Counted from the first letter of the stretch, positions 9,601-18,443 are shown. The stretch: DNA of 44,923 bases from Lachnospiraceae bacterium (GCA_017465845.1 JAFTVH010000194.1:1-44923), one strand, 5' to 3'. Numbers and translations are program-made. Notes: generated from the letters alone by a model not told the origin.

Positions 9601-10527
9601 TTACCCTTTCAAAGACCCTACCATAACGCCCTTTACAAAATACTTCTGAATAAAAGGATATACTACCAGCATGGGAAGGGACGCAATAAAAATGACTGCA
9701 TATTTCATTCCTTCTGCCATATACACCTGCTGTGCCAGAGCAGTGATCTGTTCGGATGACGCATTCGGATCCATCATGATTTCATTCAGCAACGCTGCAT
9801 TATTAATCAGGACATCTCTTAATACCATCTGCAGTGGCATCAGTTTCGAATCGTTAAGATAAAGCAGTGCCGTAAAATAATCATTCCACCTGCCTACTGC
9901 ATAATATAAAGTAATAACTGCCACTATAGGACCGGAAAGCGGCAATGCCACTTTGAAAAACTGCTGAAATTCCGTCGCACCGTCTATGATCGCTGCTTCA
10001 AAGAGCTCCTGAGGAACGGAGGATTGGAAGTATGTCCTTACGATAATCATATTATAAACAGACAGACCGCCAAGCACTACCAGTGTCATACGATTATCCA
10101 ACAGGTGCAGATTCTTTATATTTAAGTAAGTAGGTATCATACCACCACCAAAATACATTGTGATCACAAAAATCATTGCTATAAAACCGCGTCCGGGCAA
10201 TTTCTTTTTGCTCAATGCATAAGCGCAGGGAATTGTCAGAAACAGATTCCATAAAGTTCCCAGAACCGTATTAAAAATTGTATTGGCATATCCTGTCCAG
10301 ATTTTGTCCGCATTAAATACATTAATATAGGAATATAGTGTAAATTCTTCCGGCCACAGGATTACCTTCCCAAGACTGACAGCATTGGGATCAGAAAAAG
10401 AAGCAATCAATACAAACCATATTGGATAAATCATAATTACTAAGACAAGTAACATTATGATCATATTCACAGTATCAAAGATTAAATTTGATCTGCTGCG
10501 TTTCATTTTTGTCTTTTTTGTTTTCAT
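9601..10527 (-). CDS. Carbohydrate ABC transporter permease (LplC/YtcP-type)
   Basis: Inner-membrane permease of 308 residues with six predicted membrane segments. The cytoplasmic EAA loop is clear: EAAIIDGATEFQQFFKVALP in the second half, which contacts the ATPase. The N-terminus is basic (KTKKTKMKRSR). The start at 10527 has GGGAG ~9 nt upstream; a second ATG lies 7 codons in. It is 17 bp downstream of the first permease gene and 60 bp upstream of the binding-protein gene, forming one operon. No ATPase gene is present; systems of this family commonly share an MsmK/MsmX-type ATPase encoded elsewhere. Confidence 0.92.
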   Translation of the reverse strand: MKTKKTKMKRSRSNLIFDTVNMIIMLLVLVIMIYPIWFVLIASFSDPNAVSLGKVILWPEEFTLYSYINVFNADKIWTGYANTIFNTVLGTLWNLFLTIPCAYALSKKKLPGRGFIAMIFVITMYFGGGMIPTYLNIKNLHLLDNRMTLVVLGGLSVYNMIIVRTYFQSSVPQELFEAAIIDGATEFQQFFKVALPLSGPIVAVITLYYAVGRWNDYFTALLYLNDSKLMPLQMVLRDVLINNAALLNEIMMDPNASSEQITALAQQVYMAEGMKYAVIFIASLPMLVVYPFIQKYFVKGVMVGSLKG

Positions 10528-10544
10528 TTTCCATTACTCCCTCG

Positions 10545-11486
10545 CTAAACAATACTGATGTCAGATACTTTCTTCGATATCCTGTTCACAATCGTGAGCA
10601 GTGTTACATTAATTACAGTATTAAACAATCCAATTGCAGAAGCATAGCTGAACTGTCCGCCTCCAATACCAAGCTGATAGGTATATACAGAGATAACATT
10701 TGATACCTCCATATTCAATGGATTCTGGAGTGCATAAACTTTTTCAAAGCCAACGCCCAGTACATGGCCACACCTCAAAATCAGCATGGTAATAATCGTC
10801 GGCAATATGGTGGGAATATTTATGTACCATATAATCTGTATTCTGGAAGCACCGTCAATCTTAGCCGCTTCTATCATTTCCGAGGATACTCCCGCTAATG
10901 CAGACAGGTAAATGATGGCTCCCCAACCCAGTCCTTGCCATATGCCGGATCCTATATATAATGCGTCAAAATAGTCAGCTTTACCGAGAAAATCTATTCG
11001 TTCTCCTCCAAGACCGGTGATAATTGCATTCACCACTCCATATTGTCTGTTAAAGAATAGTAAAACCATACCGCAAACGGTGATCGTCGATATGAAGTGA
11101 GGCATATATGTAATCATCTGCACAAATTTTTTGAACTTCAGGTTATCCAGCTCATTCAACAACAGTGCAAAAATAACTGATAACGGGAAACTCCATATTA
11201 ATGATTTGAGGCTGATACGCATGGTATTCAACATAATTGTCTTAAATTCAGGGTATGTCAAAAAGCGTATAAAATGTTTTAAGCCTACCCATTCACTTCC
11301 TATAATACCTTTACTGACACGATAATCCTTAAAAGCAATCTGTACACCATACATGGGTACATAATTAAAAATGATTACATAGAGCAATGCCGGTAACAGT
11401 AACACATACACCTGCCACATACGAGCTGCTTTACGTAATGCAGTAGTTATCTTCTGCAGCCATTTACCATGAGACGTTATTTCCAT
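10545..11486 (-). CDS. Carbohydrate ABC transporter permease (LplB-type)
   Basis: Inner-membrane permease of 313 residues, first gene of the ABC operon. Features are an early segment 'LLLPALLYVIIFNYVPMYG' typical of LplB/YteP proteins and an EAA loop 'EAAKIDGASRIQIIWYINIP'. The chosen start is ATG 11486 behind AAGGAG (11 nt spacing). An in-frame GTG at 11507 would add seven residues and would have to overlap the ribosome binding site. It pairs with the LplC-type permease downstream to form the heterodimeric channel. Confidence 0.92.
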   Translation of the reverse strand: MEITSHGKWLQKITTALRKAARMWQVYVLLLPALLYVIIFNYVPMYGVQIAFKDYRVSKGIIGSEWVGLKHFIRFLTYPEFKTIMLNTMRISLKSLIWSFPLSVIFALLLNELDNLKFKKFVQMITYMPHFISTITVCGMVLLFFNRQYGVVNAIITGLGGERIDFLGKADYFDALYIGSGIWQGLGWGAIIYLSALAGVSSEMIEAAKIDGASRIQIIWYINIPTILPTIITMLILRCGHVLGVGFEKVYALQNPLNMEVSNVISVYTYQLGIGGGQFSYASAIGLFNTVINVTLLTIVNRISKKVSDISIV

Positions 11487-11549
11487 CTTCTCATTTTCTC
11501 CTTCCACATACTTTTGTTTTGGAACGTGGGCCTTTGTTCATCTGTCTGC

Positions 11550-11611
11550 ATTGTAGCAAGCAGATTCCTTCTGTGCAATTGGAAAAAAATGCTCCAAAAC
11601 AGAAAAAAGGG
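11550..11611 (-). promoter_or_regulatory. Promoter of the sugar ABC operon with T-tract boxes
   Basis: On the minus strand: CCCTTTTTTC (11602-11611), overlapping CTGTTTTGGA (11593-11602), then TTTTTTC (11582-11588), three bases, -35 TTGCAC (11573-11578), 17-nt spacer and -10 TACAAT (11550-11555) with an extended TGC. The two TTTTTTC elements are 20 bp apart, about two helical turns, as expected for a two-subdomain AraC-type binder. The TTTTTTC-N3-TTG layout matches three other promoters in the locus. Confidence 0.55.
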
Positions 11612-11680
11612 CCACTCCTTGACAAATGAAAGGTAAACTGCTGAAAAACTAAATTCAGAACTGGAAAAACAAGCAAAGCT

Positions 11681-11709
11681 ATGACTTGGTAACCGGATTA
11701 TGCTATAAT
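11681..11709 (+). promoter_or_regulatory. Promoter of the membrane AraC regulator
   Basis: A -35-like ATGACT (11681-11686), 17-nt spacer and perfect -10 TATAAT (11704-11709) with extended TGC. The transcript would start ~45 nt before the ATG at 11760, which has AAGGAG at 10 nt. It is divergent from the ABC operon promoter, 126 bp away, and does not carry the T-tract box. Confidence 0.6.
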
Positions 11710-11759
11710 TTAATAAGAATGCGTGATTCAATATCCGTATAGGAAGGAGTCAAAAAGAT

Positions 11760-13913
11760 ATGTTCAAAAAATCTCTACATTCTATTATCAGTCAATACCT
11801 GCCTTATGTCAGCATTGCTCTGATCAGCTGTTCTGCTATCGGTCTTGCTATTTTCTGGCTCTCTGTTTCGGAGTTAAAAAATACCGCAAAGGAAGCTGAA
11901 TGTTTTCAGCTTCAGCTGGCAGCCGATGACCTGGATACACAGTTTGAAATTTATGAAAATATTCGTAATGATATTTTTTCCAATGTAAGATACAGACCTG
12001 AATATATGAAACTGTCCACTTATCGTGAAGTAGAATTGCTGCGGCTCTTTCAGCAATATCAGTTTTATTCCGCACTTTGTAACAATTATTTTTTATACTA
12101 TCCGGATTCCGGCATGCTTTTTTCCAATGAATCCAAATGCACCCTCGCAGATTATTTCAGTCCATGGCGAAACAACTTCCTGCCGACAGATGAAAAGCAG
12201 CAGGATCTGGCAGAGTGGCTGGGTAACTTAACGCTAAATGATCAGGGCGCATTCCTTGCATTGGAAAACGACTATTTTTTATTTGCTTATCCCATCAATC
12301 TTACACAGGATAAAAGCGGACCGACAGCAGTGCTCTCCTTTATCCTGAATCAATCAGAACTTCTTGACCGGCTGGAGGTTTCTTCCGGTCAGCTTAGAGG
12401 AACACCTTCCTTATACTATCAGGACACACTGATAGCAGGCTCTGATGAAGTATCTCTTTCCGCACTGCAGTGGCAGGATCATTTTTCTGTCTCTCAAAAT
12501 CATATTGCCATTGCCTCCGATTCCGGAAACTTCATTATTATAAGTAAGCTTCCTGAAGGAGGATTGTATAAGGGATTAGACCATTTCCGATTCATTGTCA
12601 TTATTTTTTTGTGCGTTTCCATACTGTTCATTGCATTGATGACTATCGCTGTGACAAGAAGACAATACAGACCCATACGTGTCCTTGCAGAAAAAGTACA
12701 AAAACTGCTGCCTCATGATGACTTGAACTCAGTCAGCAAAAACGAAATCAAACAGATTGAACACGCTTTACATAAAATCCAGCAGCAAAGCAGCCTGAAC
12801 CAGCAGCAGATTACCGATCAGATTGCTCTGCTGCATCATCAGTCAACGCTCCTGCGCCAGCAGACCCTGCTCATGCTGTTAAACGGAAATGCCAATGAGC
12901 AAGTGCTGCATCAAATGGACGAGTTGCAGATTAATTTAAGCGGATCTTTCTTCTGTATCTTTTCGCTGCACTTTGACAATACGATAGAACCCGGAATCCT
13001 CACTTCCATTGAGATGCTGTCCGATGACGACCTGCACTTTTATACCGTACAGATTTCAGATACACAGGTAATCACCATCTGTAACTTTCTTTTGGAAAGT
13101 GATGCGGACGATGCAATGGACCTGCTGGATGCACTTTCCGGCTCAAGTGACAAATGCACCTTTCATATACGCAAGAGTTTAGTAGTAGATTCTATTGATA
13201 AATTACCGGTTGCTTATTACTCTGCTCAAACGCCGAAAAAGCATGATGCATCTGATCAGGATAACCCTGTCAATAATGGCTGGTATCATAGTGACCGGCT
13301 TATGATGATGTTAAAAAGTATCAGAGAAGGAGACCACGAAAATGCAATGGAGCATTTGCAGACCATACTGAATATCATGGAGACGCACTACTCAAGTGCA
13401 CTGATACAACGAAATGTAATTGCAGATGTCGTCAGCCGCCTGATAAACCTTTCCTACGAACTGGATATTCCCATTGATTCGGAAAAAACAGGGGCACTAT
13501 TAATGTATAATAACACCGACACTGTAAAACACTCTCTGGTCTCTTTATTAAATCAAATGTTCGATGCCCTTGACCGGAAGAAAGAACTGTATGAAAGCGA
13601 TCTGTCACTTCGTATCCGCAAATATATTGATGATCACGCTTTAGATTACGATATTAACCTGCAAAGGATTGCAGAAGAATTCCAATTATCCACCAAGCAG
13701 GTGAATCAGTATATCCGTATAGCAACCAATCAGACCTATAAAGAATATGAACTAAGTATCCGTATCCGAAAAGCGCACGAATTGCTGAGCCACTCCTCTA
13801 TGACTGTGGCTCAGATCAGCGAAAGCATCGGTTATACAGATGTATCCTCTTTTATCAAAGCGTTCAAAAATGCTACCGGGATGACACCGGCTACCTTCCG
13901 CAAAAATATGTAG
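11760..13913 (+). CDS. Membrane-anchored AraC-family transcriptional regulator (YtdP-like)
   Basis: A 717-residue regulator with an extracellular sensor. Transmembrane segment 1 is at ~14-36, an extracytoplasmic Cache-like domain spans ~40-275, transmembrane segment 2 is at ~278-298, followed by a HAMP-like stretch with RQYRPIRVLAEKV and a Gln-rich coiled region. The C-terminal ~100 residues (618-717) are a double helix-turn-helix AraC domain ending in 'GYTDVSSFIKAFKNATGMTP'. Proteins of this design are often encoded beside LplABC-type transporters and control them in response to an external ligand or to the binding protein. Here it is divergent from the ABC operon, so that operon is the obvious target. 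Confidence 0.9.
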   Translation: MFKKSLHSIISQYLPYVSIALISCSAIGLAIFWLSVSELKNTAKEAECFQLQLAADDLDTQFEIYENIRNDIFSNVRYRPEYMKLSTYREVELLRLFQQYQFYSALCNNYFLYYPDSGMLFSNESKCTLADYFSPWRNNFLPTDEKQQDLAEWLGNLTLNDQGAFLALENDYFLFAYPINLTQDKSGPTAVLSFILNQSELLDRLEVSSGQLRGTPSLYYQDTLIAGSDEVSLSALQWQDHFSVSQNHIAIASDSGNFIIISKLPEGGLYKGLDHFRFIVIIFLCVSILFIALMTIAVTRRQYRPIRVLAEKVQKLLPHDDLNSVSKNEIKQIEHALHKIQQQSSLNQQQITDQIALLHHQSTLLRQQTLLMLLNGNANEQVLHQMDELQINLSGSFFCIFSLHFDNTIEPGILTSIEMLSDDDLHFYTVQISDTQVITICNFLLESDADDAMDLLDALSGSSDKCTFHIRKSLVVDSIDKLPVAYYSAQTPKKHDASDQDNPVNNGWYHSDRLMMMLKSIREGDHENAMEHLQTILNIMETHYSSALIQRNVIADVVSRLINLSYELDIPIDSEKTGALLMYNNTDTVKHSLVSLLNQMFDALDRKKELYESDLSLRIRKYIDDHALDYDINLQRIAEEFQLSTKQVNQYIRIATNQTYKEYELSIRIRKAHELLSHSSMTVAQISESIGYTDVSSFIKAFKNATGMTPATFRKNM

Positions 13914-13924
13914 CAGTATATTGA

Positions 13925-13952
13925 AAAGGGGCACTCTTACGAGTGCCCCTTT
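13925..13952. terminator. Bidirectional intrinsic terminator
   Basis: A 12-bp stem, AAAGGGGCACTC (13925-13936) with GAGTGCCCCTTT (13941-13952), and a TTAC loop. T-runs flank both sides, so it can end the AraC regulator transcript rightwards and the alpha-galactosidase transcript leftwards. Confidence 0.8.
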
Positions 13953-13960
13953 CCATATCA

Positions 13961-14006
13961 AAGCGGATATTCGCAATCCGCTTCTCTACTTGCTCACAAC
14001 CTCATA
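13961..14006. repeat. Dispersed palindromic repeat, copy 1
   Basis: A 46-bp sequence that recurs at 18236-18281 with 44 identical bases. It opens with a perfect hairpin, AAGCGGAT / ATCCGCTT (8-bp stem, 7-nt loop), then CTACTTGCTCA and AACCTCATA. Both copies sit at 3' ends of alpha-galactosidase genes, here between the shared terminator and the stop codon of the GH36 gene. This copy lacks the three further hairpins that follow copy 2. Confidence 0.85.
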
Positions 14007-14013
14007 TGTGAAC

Positions 14014-16167
14014 TCATATTTCCTCCACTAACCGGAATCTTCTTCTCACCGATGCAAAATTCTTGTTTAACGGAAGCTGAACCCCAATCTGCATGAGACT
14101 TTCTGCAGAATATATCTTCCCAACCTCTTCAGGGAACTGCTCATCTGATACACATTCATACAGTTCTCCCGGAAGCAATCCAGTCATTTGTACCCGCCTG
14201 ATCATGCTGTTGGGATAATGTCTTCCATGACAGAATCCAAACAGGGTAAATGCCTTTCTGTCACGTCTGACATACTGCCACACTGCGTAGGGTGTCTCTC
14301 TTGCAGAAAGCAGGTGGTATACATAGGCATCCTGAAGATCAGCTCTTTCCTCTTTGAACTGTTCAATACTCTCTCGATATTGCTTCAGTTCCTCCTCAGT
14401 ACATGTCAACAGATTCGCTCCAATGCTCAGGGAGCCGGTAAATCCCAGATTTTCTCTGAATGCATAGGGTATTTCTCTTGCACCATTCAGCGTCCCTGCC
14501 CCTCCTGCACATTTTGGTACTATCATGTCTGTAAAGCCTTCATGCAGAAGCATCACATCCAAAGGGAACGCATTGTCACTTCGATTCATACGATCTGCAA
14601 ACTTCAGCATTCCGTAATCCGCCCGTGCGCCGCCGTGAGCACAATTTTCCAACAGAAGCTCAGGATATTTTTCATTCATGTGCTGCCAGATACAATATAC
14701 GTTTTCTATCAAAGTTACAGGAAGTCTGTCACGCTGTTTTTGTGCGACATCTTTCCAGCCAAAATCAGATAGATATCGATTCATGTCCCACTTTAAATAG
14801 TCCAATTCATATTCCGTTATGATACGGTCGAGTATATCAAGCAAGTACTGCAATACATCCTCTCTTGCAAGATTCAATGCAAGCTGATTGCGTGTCAGGA
14901 GCTGATTGCGTGTCGGACTTTGCAGTACCCAGTCAGGATGCTCTCTATAGAGATCACTGTCCGGATTTACCATTTCAGGTTCTATCCAAAGACCGAATTT
15001 CATTCCCTTTTCATGAGCTCTATCCGCCAGAGGCTTGAGACCATTGGGAAAACACTCCTTACAGGCATACCAGTCTCCCAAACCTTTCCTGTCATTGGAA
15101 CGTCCGGGCATCCAGCCATCATCCACCACAAAGAGTTCCACTCCGATATCCGCTGCACGATCAATTAATCCTGCTATTTTTTCTTCATCAATTAAAAATT
15201 CATACGGATACCAGGAATTGTAAAGCACCGGGAACGGATTGTGGGCGCATCTGCGGGGCAATATATAATCAAGCTGATAATCATATAACTGTTCTCTGAT
15301 TCCGCCAAACCCCCAGCAGCTATATCCGGCAGTAATCTTCGGTGTCTCATAACAGCCGCCCGGTTGCAGGGTCATCCTCATTCCATCATCATGGATCCCT
15401 GCTGTCACTGTCACTTCTCCAAACGAACTTCTTTCACAGGTAATCTTGAAATTTCCGCTCCAATGAAGAGAGAGTAAGTAGACCTCTCCGCTTAATTCAT
15501 CTGCCTTTCCCCACGGATCCAGCATAACAAACGGCACTGCATGCGGTCCCGATGTATTACCATGGTTATTTTGTATGACAGTCCGACACACATCCAAAAA
15601 CTGTTGCTTTCTCTGGTATTCTGCTCCCCAGCTCCCTGCGTAATGCGTCAGACGATAGGACACTTCCCTCTGAAAATGAAAGGACGCTGACTGTACTTTT
15701 TCCAGTATCATTGGCGCATCCCCTTCATTATGTATTGCTGCATGCCGGACGATCAGATCCAGATTCTCATAAATCTGATAGTGTAGCGTTACAATAAGCG
15801 GATAATATTCATCCTGCAGAACTACTGTCAGCCAGCTCTTGTCTTTAGAAATCTCATAATCTCGGAATACCAGCTGTGCCCCGTTTACACCATCCGCAAA
15901 CCGCACATCCAATGCCTGTTCTTCATAAGAATAAAATTCTCCTGCATGATACTCGTACCGGTCATTGGTAAGACTGCGTGAGAGACTTCCTTCCGTCATT
16001 TTCATGTTCAGGTTGTCACATAATGGAGTAAGGTCATTTATTCCATTTAACTTTTTCCCCCAATATAAATGAACCAACCGTTTGTCTGCATTCACTGCAA
16101 AAGCATACGTAGTTGATTTCATCTGAATCAGAAAAGTATGATGTTGTGGGCTGTAAATAATTTCCAT
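14014..16167 (-). CDS. Alpha-galactosidase, GH36 (MelA/RafA-like)
   Basis: Cytoplasmic retaining alpha-galactosidase of 717 residues with no signal peptide, hydrolysing terminal alpha-1,6-galactosides such as melibiose or raffinose-type sugars. Seen: an N-terminal beta-supersandwich, VDDGWMPGRSNDRKGLGDW (~348-366), FGLWIEPEMVNPDSDLY, the nucleophile in LKWDMNR (Asp461), and the acid/base in NRSDNAFPLD (Asp531). The ATG has AGGAGG 5 nt upstream. It is divergent from the second, Sip1-like enzyme, and its promoter carries the T-tract box. A small in-gene duplication lies at 14882-14917. Length and motif order are normal for the family. Confidence 0.93.
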   Translation of the reverse strand: MEIIYSPQHHTFLIQMKSTTYAFAVNADKRLVHLYWGKKLNGINDLTPLCDNLNMKMTEGSLSRSLTNDRYEYHAGEFYSYEEQALDVRFADGVNGAQLVFRDYEISKDKSWLTVVLQDEYYPLIVTLHYQIYENLDLIVRHAAIHNEGDAPMILEKVQSASFHFQREVSYRLTHYAGSWGAEYQRKQQFLDVCRTVIQNNHGNTSGPHAVPFVMLDPWGKADELSGEVYLLSLHWSGNFKITCERSSFGEVTVTAGIHDDGMRMTLQPGGCYETPKITAGYSCWGFGGIREQLYDYQLDYILPRRCAHNPFPVLYNSWYPYEFLIDEEKIAGLIDRAADIGVELFVVDDGWMPGRSNDRKGLGDWYACKECFPNGLKPLADRAHEKGMKFGLWIEPEMVNPDSDLYREHPDWVLQSPTRNQLLTRNQLALNLAREDVLQYLLDILDRIITEYELDYLKWDMNRYLSDFGWKDVAQKQRDRLPVTLIENVYCIWQHMNEKYPELLLENCAHGGARADYGMLKFADRMNRSDNAFPLDVMLLHEGFTDMIVPKCAGGAGTLNGAREIPYAFRENLGFTGSLSIGANLLTCTEEELKQYRESIEQFKEERADLQDAYVYHLLSARETPYAVWQYVRRDRKAFTLFGFCHGRHYPNSMIRRVQMTGLLPGELYECVSDEQFPEEVGKIYSAESLMQIGVQLPLNKNFASVRRRFRLVEEI
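14882..14917 (-). repeat. 18-bp in-frame tandem duplication within GH36 gene
   Basis: AGCTGATTGCGTGTC plus three bases occurs twice head to tail (14882-14899 and 14900-14917). It duplicates the conserved TRNQL step before the LNL strand, giving RNQLLTRNQL at residues ~420-429. Family members usually have a single RNQL here. The reading frame is kept, so the enzyme is probably still active. Confidence 0.75.
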
Positions 16168-16200
16168 AACTACCTCCTCTTTTTGTGTTGTCTTTCTTCC

Positions 16201-16238
16201 ATTTAAGCTTAAATCCCCTGAATACTCAAGCTGAAAAA
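16201..16238 (-). promoter_or_regulatory. Promoter of GH36 alpha-galactosidase gene
   Basis: On the minus strand TTTTTC (16233-16238), three bases, -35 TTGAGT (16224-16229), 17-nt spacer, -10-like TTAAAT (16201-16206). It has the same T-tract-N3-TTG layout as the promoters at 241, 11573 and 16301 but lacks the upstream CTGTTTT box. Confidence 0.4.
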
Positions 16239-16267
16239 GGTGTTTTCATATCGGAAAGTAAGGTTGC

Positions 16268-16330
16268 CTGTTTTGCACATATCAAATCCCTTTTTTCACA
16301 TTGCTCCCGGTACTGCAGTAATGTTATTCT
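16268..16330 (+). promoter_or_regulatory. Promoter of Sip1-type alpha-galactosidase gene with T-tract box
   Basis: CTGTTTTGCA (16268-16277), then 13 nt, TTTTTTC (16291-16297), three bases, -35-like TTGCTC (16301-16306), 18-nt spacer and -10-like TATTCT (16325-16330) with extended TGT. The layout and box sequences match those before the SGNH gene at 209-270. Confidence 0.45.
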
Positions 16331-16364
16331 TTAAGTTGCAATAATATAGAAAGGGAAACATATT

Positions 16365-18323
16365 ATGAATTTATCAGTACACTTGGAAGAATATGGGATA
16401 AAGACCTTTCCTTTCATTTCTCATTCTTCTGAACAGGAAATACCGTCACCGGGCAATCAGCTATATTTGCCGGAGCAAAATAATTGGATTGCAGGTTACG
16501 TCCGCACGGAACAAATCCGTGACTGCGTGCTTATCAGGCTGCATTTGGAATGTATCCCTGATCCATATAATTATCTGCGTTCTTTTCAGGAGCGGAGGGC
16601 GGCAGCTTTGGAAATCTGTCCTGCCGATTTTGCTTCAGCAGGTACATACCAAAAAGGCATTGCAATCCGTAAATACAGCCCCTTTTGGACGACGCCGGTA
16701 TTTTTTACTGCTGAATCCGGTGAAACGTTTGACTGCCTTCAGCAGCTTCTCATAGACAATGGCCACGACCGCTACACCTTTTTTCTCCCTCTTGCCGGAA
16801 GCTATGGCGTTACCGATATTGAGCTAACTCCAAAATCCCGGACTCTCCAACTGTGTTTCCATCCTTACCGGGGCGGAACCACCGTCATAGATGCACCACT
16901 GGCAATTATCAGTAATGCTTCCAATCCCTATCAGGCAGTGGAAGTCGGTTATCAATTGGCCTGGGAAAAGCAGTTGATTCTGACACCGCCAAGGTCTCTG
17001 AAGCAATATCCCGCCCACCTAAAAGGCCTGGGCTGGTGCACCTGGAATGCCTTTTATCATGAGGTATCTGCCGATGGCATCAAAGCAAAGCTGGAGGAAT
17101 TTAAGGAGAAAAAAGTACCGATTAAATGGATCATCATTGATGATGGGTGGTCTCAGACAAAAGATTTTAAGCTACTGTCCCCATTGGAAGACCGCAGTAA
17201 GTTCCCCAAGGGGCTAAAGGCTTTTATTCAGGAAATCAAGGCAGATTATTCTGTTGAATATGTAGGTGTCTGGCATGCTTTTACCGGTTACTGGTTTGGA
17301 ATTTCTCCTGAAGCGGACCTCGTGCCGGGCACACAATGCTCAGAGACGCCCTCCGGTCTGCTTCTTCCCGGGACCTCTGAAGAAGATACCTATGACTTCT
17401 TCTATCATTGGCATCATTATCTGAAAGAACAGGGCGTAGATTTTCTCAAAGTGGATGCCCAGGGAAATGCACTGGAATTTCTGCGTCATTCACCTGAGTG
17501 TTGTGAAAAAGTGCAGCATATTCACAACGCTCTGGAAAAATCTGTGAAAGAAAATTTCGACAGCTGTCTGATCAACTGCATGGGGCTTGGCAGCTTAGAT
17601 ATGTTTTCCAGAAACTATTCTTCCCTTGTCCGAAACAGCGACGATTTCTTCCCGGACAAGAAAGATGGTTTTACCAGTCATATTTTACAAAATACTTATA
17701 ATGGGATTTTTAACAGTCAGCTTTATTACTGCGATTTTGATATGTGGTGGACGAAGCATTTCAGTGCAAAGCAAAGCAGTGTGCTCAGAGCGATCAGCGG
17801 TGGGCCTATATATATCAGCGACAAGGTGGGCGAAACCGATCCCGGATATCTGCTTCCCCTTATAGATGAAGAAGGAAATATTCTGCGCTGTGAAGACACT
17901 GCCAAACCTACTGCTGACTGCCTTTTCACGAATCCGACCAACAATGTATTGAAACTATATAATAGAATTGGGAATAACTATGTTCTGGCTGCATTTAACT
18001 TATCAGATACCCCGAAAGAGGTCTCCGTTCAACTGAGTGACTTCATTTTTGATGATATCAATGCGCACAGCTATCAGGCTGTTTTCTATTATTCTAAGAA
18101 GGATATGATTCTTGATCAGAACACCGTTGCCTTCCCCTTGGGGCCTAACGATGTGGAGATTATAAATCTTTATCTGCTTGATGATAAGGGCATCGTTGCA
18201 AGGAACAGGGATAAATATATTGGATTTTTCAAATCAAGCGGATATTCGCAATCCGCTTCGCTACTTGCTCATAACCTCATAACCGCTTCGCAGTTTGTCA
18301 GGTGGAGTACAAACTCCACCTGA
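16365..18323 (+). CDS. Sip1/raffinose-synthase-type alpha-galactosidase (GH36)
   Basis: Cytoplasmic 652-residue protein of the plant-like Sip1/raffinose synthase branch of GH36. Seen: GLGWCTWNAFYHEV (~222-234), WIIIDDGW (255-262), the nucleophile strand LKVDAQG (Asp364) and the acid/base strand RNSDDFFP (Asp426/427), then the C-terminal 'NNVLKLYNRIGNNYVLAAFN' beta domain. Bacterial members act as alpha-galactosidases. The start ATG has AAAGGG ~10 nt upstream. The natural end of the family domain is around residue 615-622. The last ~29 residues, from 'SSGYSQSAS' on, are translated from the palindromic repeat inserted at 18236 and are not conserved protein. Divergent from the MelA-like enzyme; the two probably act on the same imported galactosides. 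Confidence 0.9.
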   Translation: MNLSVHLEEYGIKTFPFISHSSEQEIPSPGNQLYLPEQNNWIAGYVRTEQIRDCVLIRLHLECIPDPYNYLRSFQERRAAALEICPADFASAGTYQKGIAIRKYSPFWTTPVFFTAESGETFDCLQQLLIDNGHDRYTFFLPLAGSYGVTDIELTPKSRTLQLCFHPYRGGTTVIDAPLAIISNASNPYQAVEVGYQLAWEKQLILTPPRSLKQYPAHLKGLGWCTWNAFYHEVSADGIKAKLEEFKEKKVPIKWIIIDDGWSQTKDFKLLSPLEDRSKFPKGLKAFIQEIKADYSVEYVGVWHAFTGYWFGISPEADLVPGTQCSETPSGLLLPGTSEEDTYDFFYHWHHYLKEQGVDFLKVDAQGNALEFLRHSPECCEKVQHIHNALEKSVKENFDSCLINCMGLGSLDMFSRNYSSLVRNSDDFFPDKKDGFTSHILQNTYNGIFNSQLYYCDFDMWWTKHFSAKQSSVLRAISGGPIYISDKVGETDPGYLLPLIDEEGNILRCEDTAKPTADCLFTNPTNNVLKLYNRIGNNYVLAAFNLSDTPKEVSVQLSDFIFDDINAHSYQAVFYYSKKDMILDQNTVAFPLGPNDVEIINLYLLDDKGIVARNRDKYIGFFKSSGYSQSASLLAHNLITASQFVRWSTNST

Positions 18324-18385
18324 CACAAGTAAGTCCCCTACCCACCGCTCAACGATCCACGCCCTTGACGCGGGGGACTTACTTG
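18236..18385. repeat. Composite palindromic element (copy 2 plus two more hairpins)
   Basis: Three perfect hairpins in a row. First, AAGCGGAT/ATCCGCTT (18236-18258), part of the 46-bp repeat shared with 13961-14006. Second, GTCAGGTGGAGT/ACTCCACCTGAC (18297-18308/18313-18324), a 12-bp stem with 4-nt loop. Third, CAAGTAAGTCCCC/GGGGACTTACTTG (18326-18338/18373-18385), a 13-bp stem with a 34-nt loop. Short tandem words (TAACCTCA, CCGCTTCG twice) lie between. The element overlaps and supplies the 3' end of the Sip1-type gene. It resembles a small non-autonomous palindromic element, possibly derived from an IS200/IS605-type end; no transposase is present. Confidence 0.7.
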
Positions 18386-18396
18386 ATTCGGTTAAG

Positions 18397-18437
18397 TAAG
18401 CGCCAATGCTCAGGTCAATCCCGGGCATTGGCGCTTA
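18397..18437. terminator. Hairpin between convergent genes
   Basis: A 13-bp perfect stem, TAAGCGCCAATGC (18397-18409) with GCATTGGCGCTTA (18425-18437). It lies 6 bp from the stop of the minus-strand DUF5107 gene. On the plus side it is followed by TCACAATTATTTT. Likely the shared terminator of the two convergent genes. Confidence 0.6.
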
Positions 18438-18443
18438 TCACAA

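Noticed and set aside
11491-11731. Minus-strand frames of 61-84 residues upstream of the LplB gene
   Set aside because: They cover both divergent promoters, have odd composition and overlap the LplB start in another frame.
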